Shown piece by piece: positions 1-8,845 of a stretch of 39,432 bases of DNA; position 1 is the first letter of the stretch, and the number at the start of each line of letters is the position of its first letter. Position numbers and translations under genes: made by a program. Source of the stretch: Telmatospirillum sp. (GTDB lineage Bacteria > Pseudomonadota > Alphaproteobacteria > Rhodospirillales > Magnetospirillaceae); assembly GCA_031291415.1 (NCBI GenBank), contig JARLJB010000014.1:1-39432 (forward strand), read 5' to 3'. The notes beneath the pieces are model-generated. The model was not told the DNA's origin and did no database searches. It saw only the letters and a list, made by a program, of their open reading frames with translations.

Positions 1-1
1 C

Positions 2-121
2 CACTTTGCAATCAATCTCGTACGGGCCGTCGTCGATAAAAAGAGTATCAAACGCAGGCGAAAAGTGGCGGGGTGGAACACCGAATATCTCGCCGAAATC
101 CTCGGATTAAATCCCCGTTAA
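2..121 (+). pseudogene. C-terminal end of an ISAs1-family transposase (cut by the window edge)
   Basis: The frame opening at base 2 reads 39 codons to a TAA at 119-121. It contains an F-A-I-N-L-V-R stretch, then a basic KSIKRRRK run, then A-G-W-N-T-E-Y-L-A-E-I-L. This order (ALNLLR, basic run, AGW-x2-xYL-xxxL) is the usual tail of ISAs1 / H-repeat-associated DDE transposases. The rest of the gene lies outside the window, so it cannot be said whether the element is intact. No terminal inverted repeat was identified downstream. The family call rests on motif memory only. Confidence 0.65.
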
Positions 122-807
122 CCTGGATTCGTTGCCCTGGTGCGCGGCGCGAGCGCCGGCCAAATAATAAGAAAACGCCGATGATCCGTTCGGCGAGCGA
201 GGGGCGACGGAGTGGGGTGATGTGGATGGACAATGCAATCCTAAGTATCAATTGTATTCAGCGCTTCGCGCGCGAAGCTATTGAATAGAAAATTGAATGC
301 AGAAATACTCCTATTGGTTGTTTCGTTCCCATGCTTTCGACACGCCAGCAGAAAACTGTCGTCATGCTGTCGGTTCCCGGTTCGAGACGAGAGCTTTTGT
401 TGATGCAGACATGCGTGTCCAGCATAGCTGTTTTCCTCAGCGATCGTGATGGCCGTCACAGACTGGCCGTGGGGTTCGGGCATTGTAGCAATGAAAATGC
501 AAGTCTTTAGGACGCTTCGACAGTGATTTTGCAGTGACGGAGAGTCTTCCCGAACGGCCTGCTATACCATAGTATGCAACGGTTTCAGCCATTCGAGTCA
601 TCGAGATACGAGCTGTCGTGACTATGGTTCGAGGCGAATCAAAATTTTTACGAAATAGCGTAAAATCCGCTCGATTATCAGTAATAAATCTATAAAGGTT
701 TTACCCAAATGGGCGCCGGCAATAACTGTTTTGGGAAAAACTGTCATTGACAGCAAAACACCATCACAGCATGTTCGTTAGGCGGTATTTGATTGAGGAG
801 TGCCACG
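122..807. other. 686-bp non-coding stretch between the IS tail and the first gene
   Basis: No convincing gene is present. Small open frames exist on both strands but show no recognisable protein features. The second half (about 480-790) is clearly more AT-rich than the surrounding genes. It contains a short inverted repeat, TTTTACG/CGTAAAA, at 646-652 and 659-665. The promoter of the gene at 808 should lie here, but no clear -35/-10 pair was found. The AT-rich character and the adjacent transposase tail suggest IS-associated or acquired DNA. Confidence 0.5.
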
Positions 808-1455
808 ATGTCTGGCAAGGCCACGATCGATCGGTCGACTTTCGATGGATTGTTCTGCAACACTCTTGACGCTATTCGCCACAATAATTTTGGCCGCATA
901 TTCAAGGATGTGGTTGGAACGCGCCGCGGGACTCGCGCCGTATCGGTGTGGGCGACGGGTACGGGGCCAGGACTGAATGAAATGAGCATCGACACCGGCT
1001 ATACGGTCGAGCGTCACGGTGTTCTGCGCTTCTCGCAAGGAGAAGGTTGCCTGGAACTGACAGTGTGGTTCGATCCTGAGAACGATCAGGTCGGCACGAT
1101 CGAACTGGCGACCAAAGGCGGCGTCGCTGTGCCGCCGGAAGACATCGACGATTATGTTGCAACCGTCGCCAAGGCTTTCGACATGGCTCTTCGCGACGAG
1201 CTGCCGCCAACCCGGCTGGTACCGGCACCGACCGTGCCTTTCAGGCCATGGGCCAAGGACATCAGCGATCGGGCCTGCCTGGGCATGACCTGGACGTCGG
1301 AACCCGCCGCCCTCGGTTTCAAGCTTGGCGCGTCCCAGCCGGTCGTCGGAAATGATCGCCTGTTTGGTCGTCCCGGGGATGCCGACCAGAATTGCGACGT
1401 CGCGGAGCTTTGGTCGCAACTGCGGATTCTGATCGATCAGCAGAATCTTACCTGA
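808..1455 (+). CDS. Hypothetical protein, 215 aa
   Basis: I do not recognise a family. The ATG at 808 is preceded by a good ribosome-binding site, GAGGAG at 795-800, seven bases upstream. This makes it better than the TTG at 793. The protein has no signal peptide or membrane segment. The first ~130 residues look like a compact soluble domain with alternating beta-like stretches, and the last ~80 are richer in proline and less regular. An overlapping 257-aa minus-strand frame has the His/Arg/Asp-rich, low-complexity look of a shadow, and the plus-strand codon usage matches the neighbours throughout. The gene sits alone between the IS-flanked region and the acid phosphatase gene, 89 bp upstream of the latter. 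Function unknown. Confidence 0.6.
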   Translation: MSGKATIDRSTFDGLFCNTLDAIRHNNFGRIFKDVVGTRRGTRAVSVWATGTGPGLNEMSIDTGYTVERHGVLRFSQGEGCLELTVWFDPENDQVGTIELATKGGVAVPPEDIDDYVATVAKAFDMALRDELPPTRLVPAPTVPFRPWAKDISDRACLGMTWTSEPAALGFKLGASQPVVGNDRLFGRPGDADQNCDVAELWSQLRILIDQQNLT

Positions 1456-1544
1456 CAAGCCCGTCAGGAATTCCCCGGCTTGACCCTGTCGCGCCGGCCA
1501 TGGCCCTTTGACGCAATGAGGGGCAAGCCGGAGAACAACGCGAC

Positions 1545-2282
1545 ATGTCATTGATCGCTCGCAATTTACGTTTCATCGTCGTTTTTCTGCTGTTCTTGCT
1601 GGCGGCCAGACCCGGTCTGGCTGCAGCCGGTGAATTTCACTATGTCACGACGGCTACGGTCGATCTGACGCTGCTGCTGGCGCCGCCGCCGGCTCCCGAC
1701 TCGCCGGCCGAACGAGCTGACCTCGACACCGTGATCGCCGCGTCGAAATCCCGCAGCGCTGCCGAGGCCGAGGGCGCTCTGGCTGACGGAACAATTTCCG
1801 TGCTGCGGTTCGCCGACGTTCTGGGCGAGGGATTTTCCGTCGATCGGCTTCCGTTCGCTTTGCCGTTATTTGCTCAGGTGGCCAGCGACACGCATGGGAT
1901 CGTCGCCTCGGCAAAAGTCGGCTTTGATCGGTTGCGTCCGTCGGTTGTCGACAATCGGGTCGCCCTTTTGCGCAAGGATGTTGAGGCCGGAGGGGCCCAA
2001 CACCATCGAAGCGGATCCTATCCCTCCGGTCACGCGACGTTTGCCTATGTCTCTGCCGTTCTTCTGGCCGGCATGGTCCCGGAAAAAGCGTCGGAAATCT
2101 ATGGCCGGGCGGCCGATTACGCCCACAATCGCCTGATCGCCGGCACGCATTATCCGACCGACATCGACGCCGGCCGGATCGCCGGAACAGTCATCGCCAA
2201 TGTTCTGCTGCATGATCCAGTATTTTTGGACGCCTATGCCAAGGCGCGCGTCGAGGTCCGTCACGCGCTGGCTCTTGAATGA
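1545..2282 (+). CDS. Secreted class A (PAP2-type) acid phosphatase, copy 1
   Basis: A 245-aa protein with a Sec signal peptide (hydrophobic core about residues 9-26, cleavage probably after LAAA). It carries the class A non-specific acid phosphatase signature: K124-x6-R131-P132, then P160-S-G-H163, then N195-R196-x5-H202-x3-D206. In the classical motif the third block begins Ser-Arg, and here Asn replaces Ser. In this family the PSGH histidine helps bind and protonate and the last histidine is the phosphorylated nucleophile. Substrates are phosphomonoesters in the periplasm. The gene is convergent with the response-regulator gene, whose stop codon lies four bases beyond this one. A second paralogue lies at 9588-10313 inside the TonB operon, which suggests both serve the same system. 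Confidence 0.85.
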   Translation: MSLIARNLRFIVVFLLFLLAARPGLAAAGEFHYVTTATVDLTLLLAPPPAPDSPAERADLDTVIAASKSRSAAEAEGALADGTISVLRFADVLGEGFSVDRLPFALPLFAQVASDTHGIVASAKVGFDRLRPSVVDNRVALLRKDVEAGGAQHHRSGSYPSGHATFAYVSAVLLAGMVPEKASEIYGRAADYAHNRLIAGTHYPTDIDAGRIAGTVIANVLLHDPVFLDAYAKARVEVRHALALE

Positions 2283-2286
2283 GGTG

Positions 2287-2937
2287 TTACGGCAGGCCGG
2301 CATTTTCCGAGAACCAGCCCTGTGCCGCGGCAAAGCGGATGATTTGGACGCGTGTTTTCAGATTGAGTTTCTCGGCGGCGCGGACTTTGTAGGTTTCCAC
2401 CGTCTTGATGCTGATGGCCAGACGGTCGGCAATTTCCTTGGTCGTGAAGCCCTGTGCCAGCAGGCGCAGAACATTGGTTTCCCGCTCGCTCAGGATATCG
2501 ACGTTGGGGAGCCTGCCGGGCGGCGGAGCGACAGCCTTGGCGGCGATGGCCGGATCGAGATACATCTCCTGGCGGGCCACAGTGCGAATGGCGCGGACGA
2601 GGTCTTCGGCGGCCGAGCGTTTCAGCAGATAACCGGCGACCCCGGCCAACAGAGCCTGTTGCAGATAGCCCTGATCCTCGTGCACCGTCAGGGCAAGGAG
2701 ATGGACGGCCGGAGCAAGGGCTTTCGACCGCCGGATCAACTCGATGCCGTCCATGTCGCCTATCGAGATGTCGAGGACGGCGACGTCGGGGACCTTGCGC
2801 ACGATCTCTTCCAAAGCCGTTTTGCCGCAAGTCGATGCACTGACGACGCAGATGTCGACCTCCGTTTCGATCAATGCCTTGATTCCGGTGAGAACGATCG
2901 GATGGTCGTCGGCCAGGGCGACCCGAATGACGGTCAT
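2287..2937 (-). CDS. LuxR/NarL-family response regulator
   Basis: A 216-aa two-domain regulator. The N-terminal receiver contains the acidic pair D10-D11, the phospho-acceptor D56 (in VAVLDISIGDMDG) and a conserved lysine near residue 105 (YLLKRS). The C-terminal part is a LuxR-type helix-turn-helix with LSERE, then TTKEIADRLAISIKTVETY. The start at 2937 overlaps the stop of the upstream kinase gene by four bases (ATGA), so the two are translationally coupled and form a cognate pair. A longer in-frame extension to 3117 is shadow sequence inside the kinase. Targets are unknown. Adjacency to two acid phosphatase genes and a divergent TonB-receptor operon makes those likely targets (inference). 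Confidence 0.92.
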   Translation of the reverse strand: MTVIRVALADDHPIVLTGIKALIETEVDICVVSASTCGKTALEEIVRKVPDVAVLDISIGDMDGIELIRRSKALAPAVHLLALTVHEDQGYLQQALLAGVAGYLLKRSAAEDLVRAIRTVARQEMYLDPAIAAKAVAPPPGRLPNVDILSERETNVLRLLAQGFTTKEIADRLAISIKTVETYKVRAAEKLNLKTRVQIIRFAAAQGWFSENAGLP

Positions 2938-4988
2938 GCTGCTTCCTCTTCTTGACTGGCCGAGGGCAGCGGAATACGGACGAATACCGTAGTTCCTCCG
3001 CCGATTTCGCTCTCGATTTCCATCTGGCCGTTCACCAGCTCGAGCCGCTCGCGGATACCCAGCAACCCGAGGTGCCGCTGGGATGACGGCATGCCGATGG
3101 GCTGGGCGAATCCACACCCGTTGTCCTCGACGATCAGGACGACCTGGCCGCTGCGACGATCAAGCGTCGCGCTCACCGCCGTGGCATCGGCGTGCTTGAC
3201 GATATTGGTCAGCAACTCGACGATGATCCGATAGATCGTTGTCTCAATGAAGGCCGGCAGGCGTTCTCCGTCCAGACCATTGATGAAGACGTCGACCTCA
3301 ATGCCGCTTCGCTGGCGCCAATCCTCCAGCAGCGTGAAGAGGGCGTCGCGCAGACCGATATCATCAAGGGCAGTTGGCCGTAGTTCGACGGCCGCGCGGT
3401 GAATGTCCTGGCTGATGTCCGAAATCATTCGTTTGAGCTCGGCGCAAGCGTCCTTTGTCGCCGGAGAGGCCGCCTCGACTTCGAGGCGTTTGAGGCGGAG
3501 TGACAAACCGGCGACGGTCTGGCCGACGCGGTCGTGGAGATCGCGGGCGATGCGTCGCCGCTCATCTTCCTGGGCGGAGTTCAGCCGGGACAGGAGGGCA
3601 CGATGTTCAGCTTCGGCCCGCTTCTGCTTGTCGATATTGATGATCACGCCATAGATGCCCGCCGCCTGTCCCTGATTCTGTTCTGGAACCTGTCCGGAAA
3701 TACGCAGCCAGCGGACGGCACCGTCCGCCATGAGGGCGCGGAAATTGACCTCGTAGGGTGTGTGGTCGCGGCGGCACTGCTGCATGGCCTTGTCGACGGT
3801 CGGTCGATCGTCGGGATGGACGGCGGCCAGAAACGCATCGTAGCTGCTCTGCGATTTGGGCAGGCTGCACAGACGCATGCAGCGTTCGCACCATTCGATG
3901 GTGTCGGTTCCGAACGGCCAATGCCAGGTGCCGATGTCGGCAATCTCGACGGCCAGCAGCCGCCATGCCTCGGAAAGACGCAGAACCTGTTCCGCCCCCT
4001 GAATTTCGACGCGACGGCTGGCGGCGATGTAATGGGCGACGAGGCTGGCCAGCAAGGAGGTCAGGAGCAGGGCGCCGATGCCGGCCAGGATGATCATCCG
4101 CCAGGCGCGGTGAACCGGTTTGTCCAGGGTTTCCATGGGCATTCTGAGGTGAACCGTCCAGCCACTGAGCGGGATCCGTTGCGATACGGCGTAGACCGCC
4201 TGACCGTTGGGCAGTATTTCCTCGTGAATTGTCGAGTTGTCCCTGCAGCAGACCGAGATGTCGAACAGGTCTCCAGTCCCGAACTGGCGGCGATGCCGGT
4301 TGTCGGTGCTGGCGATGATCCGTCCACCTGCATCGACCAGAGCTCCATCCCAGCCGGCTGGCAAGTCCGCCGTAATCAGAGTTTCCTCGAAGGCTCCCGG
4401 GGATATCCCGACGGTGACGACGAACCGAACCGACTGCTGGCGAACAACGGGAAAGTGGATGGGGATGCTGGCGGTCGCCGCCAGGGTCCCCGCCGGCATG
4501 AAATTGCCGATCGTCGCTTTTTCCGTCTCGACCGTCCGGCCGAAGCCGTCGATCGCGGCGTTGCTGCCGACCGGCGTGCCGTCGGGTTCATTGGCATTGA
4601 GAATCTGAGGACCCTGCACAGATGCCAGGGAAACCGACAGCCAGTTGTGGTGCAGTCCCTCCAGTCGTTGAGCGTGTTCGAGAAAACTCGAGGTGTCGTC
4701 CTTGTTCAATCGTTTGAGGTTGACCAACGGTTGCGCAGCCTCGATCTCGCCCTCGAGTTGACCTTCGATCTGATGGGCCAGGCGCTCCGCCCGCAACGCC
4801 ACTTGCAGGGCGACGGTCTGACGTTCTTGTGTGCTGGAGCGGTATCCACTGACAATACCAAGCAATAACAGTGGGATCGCCGCAGATAGGGCGATGATTA
4901 TAAACGGACCTAGTGACCCTCTGAAAATATATGAGAAATATTTCTTGGAGATATTGCTCTGATTTTCGATCAGAAGGGTCTTGATCAT
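2934..4988 (-). CDS. Membrane sensor histidine kinase with periplasmic sensor and PAS domain (HisKA_3 type)
   Basis: A 684-aa protein when started at the ATG at 4988. A TTG start at 5138 would add 50 residues without obvious function. Domain order: transmembrane segment about 27-49, a ~245-residue periplasmic sensor region, a second transmembrane segment about 297-321, and a PAS domain about 343-455 (GTWHW near its start). Then come a HisKA_3 dimerisation helix with H485 in DLHDRVGQ and a HATPase domain with an N box (ELLTNIVKHADA), a DNGCGF motif and a GLLGIRERL motif. This is the NarX/DegS-like architecture that partners LuxR-type regulators, and the response-regulator gene follows with a 4-bp overlap. 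The periplasmic region resembles Cache/CHASE-type ligand sensors, but its ligand cannot be read. It is transcribed divergently from the TonB-receptor operon. Confidence 0.9.
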   Translation of the reverse strand: MIKTLLIENQSNISKKYFSYIFRGSLGPFIIIALSAAIPLLLLGIVSGYRSSTQERQTVALQVALRAERLAHQIEGQLEGEIEAAQPLVNLKRLNKDDTSSFLEHAQRLEGLHHNWLSVSLASVQGPQILNANEPDGTPVGSNAAIDGFGRTVETEKATIGNFMPAGTLAATASIPIHFPVVRQQSVRFVVTVGISPGAFEETLITADLPAGWDGALVDAGGRIIASTDNRHRRQFGTGDLFDISVCCRDNSTIHEEILPNGQAVYAVSQRIPLSGWTVHLRMPMETLDKPVHRAWRMIILAGIGALLLTSLLASLVAHYIAASRRVEIQGAEQVLRLSEAWRLLAVEIADIGTWHWPFGTDTIEWCERCMRLCSLPKSQSSYDAFLAAVHPDDRPTVDKAMQQCRRDHTPYEVNFRALMADGAVRWLRISGQVPEQNQGQAAGIYGVIINIDKQKRAEAEHRALLSRLNSAQEDERRRIARDLHDRVGQTVAGLSLRLKRLEVEAASPATKDACAELKRMISDISQDIHRAAVELRPTALDDIGLRDALFTLLEDWRQRSGIEVDVFINGLDGERLPAFIETTIYRIIVELLTNIVKHADATAVSATLDRRSGQVVLIVEDNGCGFAQPIGMPSSQRHLGLLGIRERLELVNGQMEIESEIGGGTTVFVRIPLPSASQEEEAA

Positions 4989-5338
4989 TGTGTTTTCTTT
5001 TTTATTTTCCGTTGCTGACAGAGCCAAAATTTCCCTTCCAGCGCGGATCCCTGTTTCGATGGATTTTGGAGGGCGTCTCTCCGCCACGAAATAATAGGCA
5101 GAGTTATATCCGCCGGATGTCTCTGTCGACTCTCTCAAAGAAGCTATGCCATAAAGAATTGCCAGATGGCATCTTTGGAGATCATTGCTAATGTCGTACC
5201 ATAAACGTCAGCATATGTTTTATTACAAAAATGTTTCAATTATCGAATCCATGTGGGGAGAATCCTGACATAGTCAGCGTTTCTTTCCGACAGCATTGCC
5301 AACAACGCTTATGCCATAGTGCCGGCGACTTCATTCCA
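4989..5338. promoter_or_regulatory. Divergent intergenic region between the histidine kinase and TonB-receptor genes
   Basis: About 350 bp, more AT-rich than the flanks, holding the start regions of both transcription units. The part at 5190-5245 is the most AT-rich and is the likely receptor promoter. No clean -35/-10 pair, Fur box or Pho box was recognised. A short palindrome, TGCCA-ga-TGGCA, lies at about 5160-5171. In-frame extensions of both genes into this region exist but lack ribosome-binding sites. Confidence 0.45.
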
Positions 5339-7648
5339 ATGGGGGATAAGAACGTGTTGGCAGGCGTGTATTCCGAGATCGATTCTGCGAATCGGTTGCA
5401 ATTTCGCACCATCGGCCTTTCGATGGCAGTGCTGCTGGCGAGTACCGCGCTGGCCAGTGCTCAGACGCTCGACCTGGGTGCCGTCGGTGTCGCCGGGTCT
5501 GGCGGCGGGGCGGTCGGCAGTCAAGCCAAGCCGGGCTCGGCCCCGGCCGTGGCGCCGACCCAGGGCTCTCTCGACGCAATCGAGCCGACCTCGATCATCA
5601 GCGACAAGGTTTTGCGAGACATGACCGCGCCAACCGCGGACTACGCGACCACAGTGAAATACGCCCCGTCGGTGGTCGTCAATTCACCCAACGGGCCGGG
5701 CGCGTCGGAGAGCAAGGTTCTGATCCGCGGCTTTCCCGACGGTCAGTACAACATCACAATCGACGGAATCCCGTTCGGCGATACCAACGACGAGACGCAT
5801 CACTCCACATCGTTCTTTCCGGCTTCAACGCTGGGGCAGGTTATTCTCGATCGCGGTCCCGGCTATGCGTCGACCATCGGCTTCGCGACCTTTGGCGGGA
5901 CGCTTGGCCTGTTTTCTCGCGACCTGACCGACGAGCGCGGCGGTGAAGCGACGTTTTCCTTCGGCAGCAACAATACGTGGAACTACGGCGGCACGGTGCA
6001 GTCAGGTCTGATCAAGGAAACGGGGACCCGTTTTCTGTTCAATTACGACCGCACGATGACCGATGGAGCCCTGCAGGACGTGCATGCCGATCATCGTAAC
6101 TACATGTTCAAGCTGGATCAGCAGCTTGGTCCGAATTTCGTCGGAACACTTTTCAGTTCTGTGAATGAAGCGGAATATGTAGCAAATAATAAAATTACAT
6201 ATGCGCAGGCGGCAAAGTATGGAAAGGACTACGCTCTGCTGTCTGACGATCCAACTAACGTAAATTTTAAGGAATTTCAGGTAAGTCGCAAGACTACAGA
6301 CTTTGAGTATCTTGGTATCGTTGGTGACGCAGGATTCTTCCAGTTGGATAATAAAGTCTACACCTATTCCTACGATTTGAAGGATCTCGAGTCCCCGCAC
6401 ACCTTCACGACGGCCGGCCCCAACGGCGGCTATTACTCCAAGGCTTACACCACCGCCGCGCACCTTGCGGCGGCCGGGATCAGCACCACCGACATCTTCG
6501 GCGCCTTGAAGGAAAACCGCTACCGCACCTCAGGCGATATCACCAAGCTGTCGCGTGATTTTCTGCAGGGCACCGTGGCCGAAGGAACCTTGCGTACCGG
6601 GTTATGGTACGAGCATTCGGGAAGTCCGCGCTATCAGATCATGATGGACGACACCAGGGGAACCGCGGTCGGCGATTCGCTTGATAAGGACGGCTACTGG
6701 TATCACATCCAGACCACGCTCGATACCGTCGAGCCCTTCGTCGAATATGAATGGAAGCCGACGCCGCAACTGACCATCACGCCCGGCTACAAGAACGTCT
6801 GGCTGGAGCGCAACAATTTCGGCAACCCGAACCAGGTCACCGGTTGTCGCTGCACCGGCGTCAGCGACGCGACCTATAATAGGGATCTCGGATTTCTCTC
6901 GGCCCGCTACCGGTTTACGCCCGAGATCTCGGCCTATGCCCAGTTCTCGCAAGGCTTCCAGGAGCCGAGCGTGACCTACCAGCAGATTCAGAACCCCAGC
7001 AACAATTCCGTGAAACCGCAGACCACCAACAACGTCCAGGCCGGCGCTATCTGGAAGAACGATCGATTCACTGTTGACGGCGACGCCTACTTCATCAACT
7101 TCGCCAATTATATCCAGCAGTTCACGCTGCCAGGATCCAATCAGACCTACTACTCCAATCTGGGCGGCGTCTATTACAAGGGCATCGAGGCGGAAGGCAC
7201 GATGGTGGTCGGCTACGGCGTCAGCCTTTATGCCAATGGCGGCTTGCTGAGCGCCCAGTCGAAAGGAAGCCATTTGTGGGTCGGCGGCGTTCCCAACGCG
7301 ACCGCCACGACGGGCATCATCTACGACCGCGACAGTCTCTATGGCTCGGTGATGACGAAATTCGTAGGCGATCAATTCATCGGCACGCAGATCGCCACCA
7401 GCGACGCCAACAAGATCGCCAGCTATGCCACGACCGACCTGACCATCGGCTATCACCTGGGCGACATGATGCCGCAGACCAAAGACATTCGTTTGCAGCT
7501 CCAGGTGCTGAACCTCTTCGATCAGCGGCCGATCTTCGACGGTTCGACCAAGTTTCTTGCGGGCAACACTGCTCTCGATTACGGCAAGAGCACATGGTCT
7601 TGGATGCCGGGGCGCATCTTCATGGGCACCGTGACCGTCGGATTCTAA
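5339..7648 (+). CDS. TonB-dependent outer-membrane receptor
   Basis: A receptor of about 769 aa with a signal peptide (hydrophobic core TIGLSMAVLLASTALASAQ). After it come a plug domain (about residues 80-200, with VLIRGFPDGQYNITIDGIP and a GPGYASTIGFATFGG segment) and a long C-terminal beta-barrel of alternating residues ending in phenylalanine (TVTVGF). Two starts compete. The ATG at 5339 has no visible ribosome-binding site, whereas the GTG at 5354 has GGGGGA seven bases upstream and may be the true start. The protein imports a ligand across the outer membrane using TonB energy, and exbB, exbD and tonB genes follow directly. The plug and general look resemble the YncD/siderophore-type receptors, but the substrate is not deducible. 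About 200 bp near 6150-6360 are much more AT-rich than the rest. Confidence 0.92.
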   Translation: MGDKNVLAGVYSEIDSANRLQFRTIGLSMAVLLASTALASAQTLDLGAVGVAGSGGGAVGSQAKPGSAPAVAPTQGSLDAIEPTSIISDKVLRDMTAPTADYATTVKYAPSVVVNSPNGPGASESKVLIRGFPDGQYNITIDGIPFGDTNDETHHSTSFFPASTLGQVILDRGPGYASTIGFATFGGTLGLFSRDLTDERGGEATFSFGSNNTWNYGGTVQSGLIKETGTRFLFNYDRTMTDGALQDVHADHRNYMFKLDQQLGPNFVGTLFSSVNEAEYVANNKITYAQAAKYGKDYALLSDDPTNVNFKEFQVSRKTTDFEYLGIVGDAGFFQLDNKVYTYSYDLKDLESPHTFTTAGPNGGYYSKAYTTAAHLAAAGISTTDIFGALKENRYRTSGDITKLSRDFLQGTVAEGTLRTGLWYEHSGSPRYQIMMDDTRGTAVGDSLDKDGYWYHIQTTLDTVEPFVEYEWKPTPQLTITPGYKNVWLERNNFGNPNQVTGCRCTGVSDATYNRDLGFLSARYRFTPEISAYAQFSQGFQEPSVTYQQIQNPSNNSVKPQTTNNVQAGAIWKNDRFTVDGDAYFINFANYIQQFTLPGSNQTYYSNLGGVYYKGIEAEGTMVVGYGVSLYANGGLLSAQSKGSHLWVGGVPNATATTGIIYDRDSLYGSVMTKFVGDQFIGTQIATSDANKIASYATTDLTIGYHLGDMMPQTKDIRLQLQVLNLFDQRPIFDGSTKFLAGNTALDYGKSTWSWMPGRIFMGTVTVGF

Positions 7649-7749
7649 GAGCTCTAAGTTCGTCGCCGGGCCGTGGCAAGCGGCGCCGGCGGCGCCGTGG
7701 CACAACATTGCGCCTTTGCCACTTGCCGGTATTCGTTTGGAGCAGCTCG

Positions 7750-8415
7750 ATGTCTTTCTCCCACCTCACCGATCTCGCCCTTTCTTCGGGCGGGGTTTTG
7801 TTCGTAATGCCGATCTTGCTGCTGGTGACGCTGACCGTCAGTTTCGAGCGGGTCTGGTATCTGGCGCGTCTGATGTCGACCAGTCGCGCGACGATTGCCC
7901 GGGTCGCCGATCTCACGAACCTCGATCAGGGTGAACTTGAGCGCGAGTTGGTCCATGTCGACGGCCAGCCGATCGGCAGCGTCTTGCGCGTCCCGCTCGC
8001 CTTTCCGGACGAGCGGGACCATGCCCGTCTGGCCGACCGGCTGGAAGAGGCGATCCTGCGCGAGGTGCCGCGTGTCGATCGCTCGCTGTGGTTGCTCGAT
8101 ACGGCGGTGACGCTGGCCCCGCTGTTGGGGTTGCTGGGTACCATCATCGGTATGTTCAACGCCTTCCAGGTGCTGGGGCAGCCGGGAACGGCGCCGACCG
8201 AAATCACCGGCGGCGTCGCCGAAGCGCTGATCGCCACGGCGTCCGGCCTGTTCATCGCCATCATCGGACTGGTTTTCTTCAACAGCCTGCAGGCGCGGGT
8301 CCGTCTGGTCGTTCATGATCTGGAGACGCTGAAGATGATCCTGGTCAATCGCCTGTCGGGCGATGCGGAGGCAGAAGTGCAGGTGACCCGGTCGGTCAGC
8401 GTGCGGGGAATCTGA
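7750..8415 (+). CDS. exbB: ExbB/TolQ-type proton-channel subunit
   Basis: A 221-aa MotA/TolQ/ExbB protein. It has an N-terminal membrane helix (about 13-35), a cytoplasmic loop, and two further helices in the C-terminal half. These include the family segment LLDTAVTLAPLLGLLGTIIGM and the final helix with EALIATASGLFIAIIGLVFF. With ExbD it forms the inner-membrane motor that passes proton-motive force to TonB. The start at 7750 has GGAG upstream, and longer in-frame extensions run back into the receptor gene. It lies about 100 bp downstream of the receptor and three bases ahead of exbD. Assignment to ExbB rather than TolQ follows from the TonB gene in the same run. Confidence 0.9.
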   Translation: MSFSHLTDLALSSGGVLFVMPILLLVTLTVSFERVWYLARLMSTSRATIARVADLTNLDQGELERELVHVDGQPIGSVLRVPLAFPDERDHARLADRLEEAILREVPRVDRSLWLLDTAVTLAPLLGLLGTIIGMFNAFQVLGQPGTAPTEITGGVAEALIATASGLFIAIIGLVFFNSLQARVRLVVHDLETLKMILVNRLSGDAEAEVQVTRSVSVRGI

Positions 8416-8418
8416 TCG

Positions 8419-8817
8419 ATGCGCTATCTCGAACAACGCAAGGCGCGGATCGAAATCGTGCCGATGATCGACATCATGTTTTTCCTGCTGGTGTTCTTCG
8501 TCATGGTCGTTCTTCGGATGATTCCGTCGAGTGGTCTTGCGACCCAGTTGCCGCACAGTTCGACGGCCCAGCAGATTCCCCATCCCAAGGTGCTGGTCGC
8601 GGTTGCCGATGACGGCAGCACAACGGTCGACAACCAGGCGATTTCGCTCGTCGATCTGACCCGGCGGCTGGCGTCGGGCAATGCCGGCGAGACGGCCGTG
8701 ACCATAGCCAGCGGCAAGTCGGTGACCGTGCAGCAGTTGATGGCGGTCATGGACGCCTGCCGGACGGCCGGCGTCACGCAACTGGGGTTGGCCGCGCAGG
8801 CGGAGCCGCAGCCGTGA
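8419..8817 (+). CDS. exbD: ExbD/TolR-type subunit
   Basis: A 132-aa protein with a short cytoplasmic N-terminus and one membrane helix (about residues 14-35) that begins with the conserved membrane aspartate motif PMIDIMF. The rest is a periplasmic domain of the ExbD/TolR fold. The aspartate is the proton-carrying residue of the ExbB-ExbD motor. The gene starts immediately after exbB and is followed by tonB 28 bp later, as expected for a dedicated energising complex. At 132 residues it is of normal size for the family. Confidence 0.9.
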   Translation: MRYLEQRKARIEIVPMIDIMFFLLVFFVMVVLRMIPSSGLATQLPHSSTAQQIPHPKVLVAVADDGSTTVDNQAISLVDLTRRLASGNAGETAVTIASGKSVTVQQLMAVMDACRTAGVTQLGLAAQAEPQP

Positions 8818-8845
8818 TGGCGCCCCAATCCGGCGGATCGAGATC

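Noticed and set aside
778-1551. 257-aa minus-strand open frame overlapping the first gene
   Set aside because: Rich in His/Arg/Asp with no domain pattern, no good start, and opposite to a plus-strand gene with a strong ribosome-binding site. It reads as a shadow frame.
3534-4868. 444-aa plus-strand open frame
   Set aside because: Lies entirely antisense to the histidine kinase, whose TM, PAS and kinase motifs are unmistakable. Its own sequence shows no domain.
5190-5338. Fur box upstream of the TonB receptor
   Set aside because: The AT-rich stretch was inspected for GATAATGATAATCATTATC-like symmetry and none was found, so iron control is not claimed.
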